A DNA stretch of 7,481 nt from Methanobacteriota archaeon (GTDB taxonomy: Archaea > Thermoplasmatota > Thermoplasmata > RBG-16-68-12 > EA-27): NCBI GenBank assembly GCA_016207545.1, contig JACQPO010000109.1, forward strand, positions 1 through 7,481. Reading direction: 5' to 3'. A program made the translations under genes and the position numbers. The notes beneath the pieces were generated by a model. That model searched no databases. It was not told the DNA's origin and saw only the letters and a program-made list of their open reading frames with translations. Below, piece by piece: positions 6,401-7,481 of this stretch; within the stretch, counting starts at the first letter, position 1, and each line of letters begins with the position of its first letter.

Positions 6401-6475
6401 GGCCGGACCGACTCGGTAACGCTGGTGCTCGCACGCGAGGAGCCGCTGGACATCCGTGAGCCTCCGGGCCGCGCG

Positions 6476-7481
6476 ATGGGTAAGGTCGCGGAGCTGTGGA
6501 AACCCACGGAATCGGGGCGCATCGTGTGCACCGCGTGCGCCCGGTACTGCAAGATCGGCGAGGGCCAGGTGGGCCTGTGCGGCGTCCGCGGCGTCCACGA
6601 CGGCAAGCTGTGGCTGTACGTGTACGGGAAGGTCATCACGGGCCACGTGGACCCCATCGAGAAGAAGCCCGTGACCCACTACCGCCCCGGCTCGAAGATC
6701 TTCAGCATCGCGACGACCGGTTGTAATTGGCTGTGCCATCCTGCGGGAACCCAGATACTCCTCGCGGACGGGAGCAAGAAACCGGTTGAGGAAGTCCTTC
6801 CTGGAGACAGAGTCTGGTCATACAATGTCGACGGTGGATATCAGATTTTGCCGAACGTTGTGACCCACGTGGGCCGCCGATTGGATTGGATCTGGCAAGT
6901 CCGCGCGGGCTCCCGAGGGCTCAGCGTGATGGAAGCCACGTCGGAACATCCTGTCCTGACCCAGCGCGGTTGGGTGCAGGTTCGGGACCTCCGCGGCGGG
7001 GACGAGATTCTAAGGGTGTGGTACCAGAACACGCAAGCGTGGCGGGAAAACCGAGCCGCGTCCATCCGATCCGCGGACTTCACCTGCGGAGTGTGCGGGG
7101 AAAACACCACGGGTCTGTCGGCCTGGAACCGCCACCGAGGGGGCTGCTACACGAAGGACATGGAGTTCACCGAAGCGGAGCGACTCGCCCGTTCCGAGCG
7201 GATGCGTTTGCGCAATCCGATGAAGGACCCCGCCGTTGCGAAGAGGGCGCTGGCGGCAAGCCGTACCCGGTTCGAGTCTGACCCAAGCCACGGATGGCAT
7301 CAGAACGCCGTGCGTCTGGCGGCGTGGCGCCATCGACATCCGTCCCGCGGGCAAGAGCGACTCTACGAAATCTTGAACACGATGGGCATCGCGTACGAAA
7401 AGGAATTCCGCATAGAGCCCGCAAACCGGCTGCCGGAATCCAAGAAGTACTACGTCGCCGACGCAGCCATTCCGGACTTGC
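6476..7481 (+). CDS. AmmeMemoRadiSam system radical SAM enzyme, interrupted by an intein (3' end outside window)
   Basis: The 335 codons visible stay open to the window edge. Residues 1-86 are the N-terminus of the AmmeMemoRadiSam radical SAM family, whose reaction is unknown and which acts with AMMECR1 and MEMO-family partners. Evidence: an N-terminal cysteine set C18-x2-C21-x3-C25-x9-C35-GVR, then LWLYVYGKVITGHVDPIEKK (45-64), PVTHYRPGSK (65-74), IFSIATTGCNWL (75-86). That last stretch leads into the CxxxCxxC motif that binds the [4Fe-4S] cluster and SAM. After C83-NWL the frame continues at Cys87 into an intein instead of the expected xxCQN. The rest of the enzyme must lie beyond 7481. ATG 6476 gives a family-like N-terminus. 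An in-frame GTG at 6425 would add 17 residues and suits the promoter spacing, so the start is uncertain. The AMMECR1 and MEMO genes are not in the window. Confidence 0.9.
   Translation, partial: MGKVAELWKPTESGRIVCTACARYCKIGEGQVGLCGVRGVHDGKLWLYVYGKVITGHVDPIEKKPVTHYRPGSKIFSIATTGCNWLCHPAGTQILLADGSKKPVEEVLPGDRVWSYNVDGGYQILPNVVTHVGRRLDWIWQVRAGSRGLSVMEATSEHPVLTQRGWVQVRDLRGGDEILRVWYQNTQAWRENRAASIRSADFTCGVCGENTTGLSAWNRHRGGCYTKDMEFTEAERLARSERMRLRNPMKDPAVAKRALAASRTRFESDPSHGWHQNAVRLAAWRHRHPSRGQERLYEILNTMGIAYEKEFRIEPANRLPESKKYYVADAAIPDL
7085..7147 (+). other. C2HC zinc finger inside the intein insert
   Basis: The spacing is C204-x2-C207-x12-H220-x3-C224, with hydrophobic and basic residues between (LSAWNRHRGGC). 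Such small zinc modules are typical DNA-contacting additions of homing endonucleases. Zinc binding is inferred from spacing alone. Confidence 0.6.
7202..7481 (+). other. NUMOD3-like segment and start of a PD-(D/E)XK / Vsr-like homing endonuclease domain (partial)
   Basis: Residues 243-270 (MRLRNPMKDPAVAKRALAAS and following) resemble the NPM-centred NUMOD3 DNA-binding repeat of intron and intein endonucleases. From residue 293, QERLYEILNTMGIAYEKEFR is followed by KKYYVADAAIPDL at the window end. This is the helix, strand and acidic-strand order of Vsr-like or DUF559-like PD-(D/E)XK nucleases, with Glu294 and Asp329 or Asp334 as candidate metal ligands. No LAGLIDADG motif is seen. The catalytic strand that would normally follow lies outside the window, so the family call is provisional. 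Confidence 0.55.

Larger units (their letters stand above)
6734..7481 (+). mobile_element. Intein (Hint splicing domain plus endonuclease insert), N-terminal part
   Basis: The intein begins at Cys87 of the host frame (codon 6734-6736). Splicing block A is CHPAGTQILLADGSKKPVEE (87-106) followed by PGDRVWSYN. Block B is ATSEHPVLTQRGW (154-166), with the TxxH pair T155/H158 needed for the N-S acyl shift, then VRDLRGGDEIL (169-179). From about residue 180 the splicing fold is interrupted by an insert: zinc finger, NUMOD3-like segment and nuclease. The C-terminal blocks F and G, with the His-Asn end and the +1 Cys, would lie past the window. By hand count about 64 of 249 intein codons end in A or T, against 6 of 86 in the preceding host segment, supporting separate ancestry. 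Being in frame with intact block A and B residues, it looks splicing-competent so far as visible. Confidence 0.9.

Noticed and set aside
6841..7424. Minus-strand frames opposite the intein.
   Set aside because: No domain-like sequence; the plus-strand frame carries intein blocks, zinc finger and nuclease-like motifs throughout.

Overview
The window is a gene-dense piece of a GC-rich archaeal genome (roughly two thirds G+C by eye). The archaeal assignment rests on a clamp-loader small subunit of the archaeal/eukaryotic type, both halves of an archaeal phosphomevalonate dehydratase, an archaeal exosome-associated RNA-binding protein, a UPF0200 P-loop protein, and TATA-type promoters lying 27-30 bases upstream of start codons (leaderless transcripts). 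A Thermoplasmatota-like lineage is a reasonable guess from the overall style, but nothing in the sequence proves it.

Layout. Positions 16-2936 (minus strand) hold a tight four-gene operon read right to left: UPF0200 P-loop protein, exosome-type RNA-binding protein, phosphomevalonate dehydratase large subunit, and small subunit fused to a C-terminal Nudix domain. The junctions are a 4-base gap, a 1-base overlap and a 4-base ATGA overlap. Positions 3005-3976 (minus) encode a six-helix membrane protein ending in a zinc ribbon. It is divergent from the replication factor C small subunit gene (4081-5046, plus), and a perfect 14-base palindrome sits between the two TATA boxes. The RfcS gene converges on a helical protein of unknown function (5043-6326, minus), sharing a CTAG that supplies both stop codons. 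A second divergent promoter region (6327-6475) leads to the last gene, on the plus strand and open at the window edge.

The last gene is the main result. It begins as the radical SAM enzyme of the AmmeMemoRadiSam system. Exactly at the second cysteine of its CxxxCxxC iron-sulfur motif the reading frame enters an intein: splicing block A, block B with TxxH, then a C2HC zinc finger, a NUMOD3-like stretch and the start of what looks like a PD-(D/E)XK or Vsr-like homing endonuclease. The enzyme could not bind its cluster until the intein splices out. The intein also has clearly different codon use from its host.

The second notable item is the fusion of the phosphomevalonate dehydratase small subunit to a Nudix hydrolase. 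This puts a (di)phosphate-cleaving fold directly on an enzyme of the archaeal mevalonate pathway, whose later intermediates are isopentenyl phosphate and isopentenyl diphosphate.
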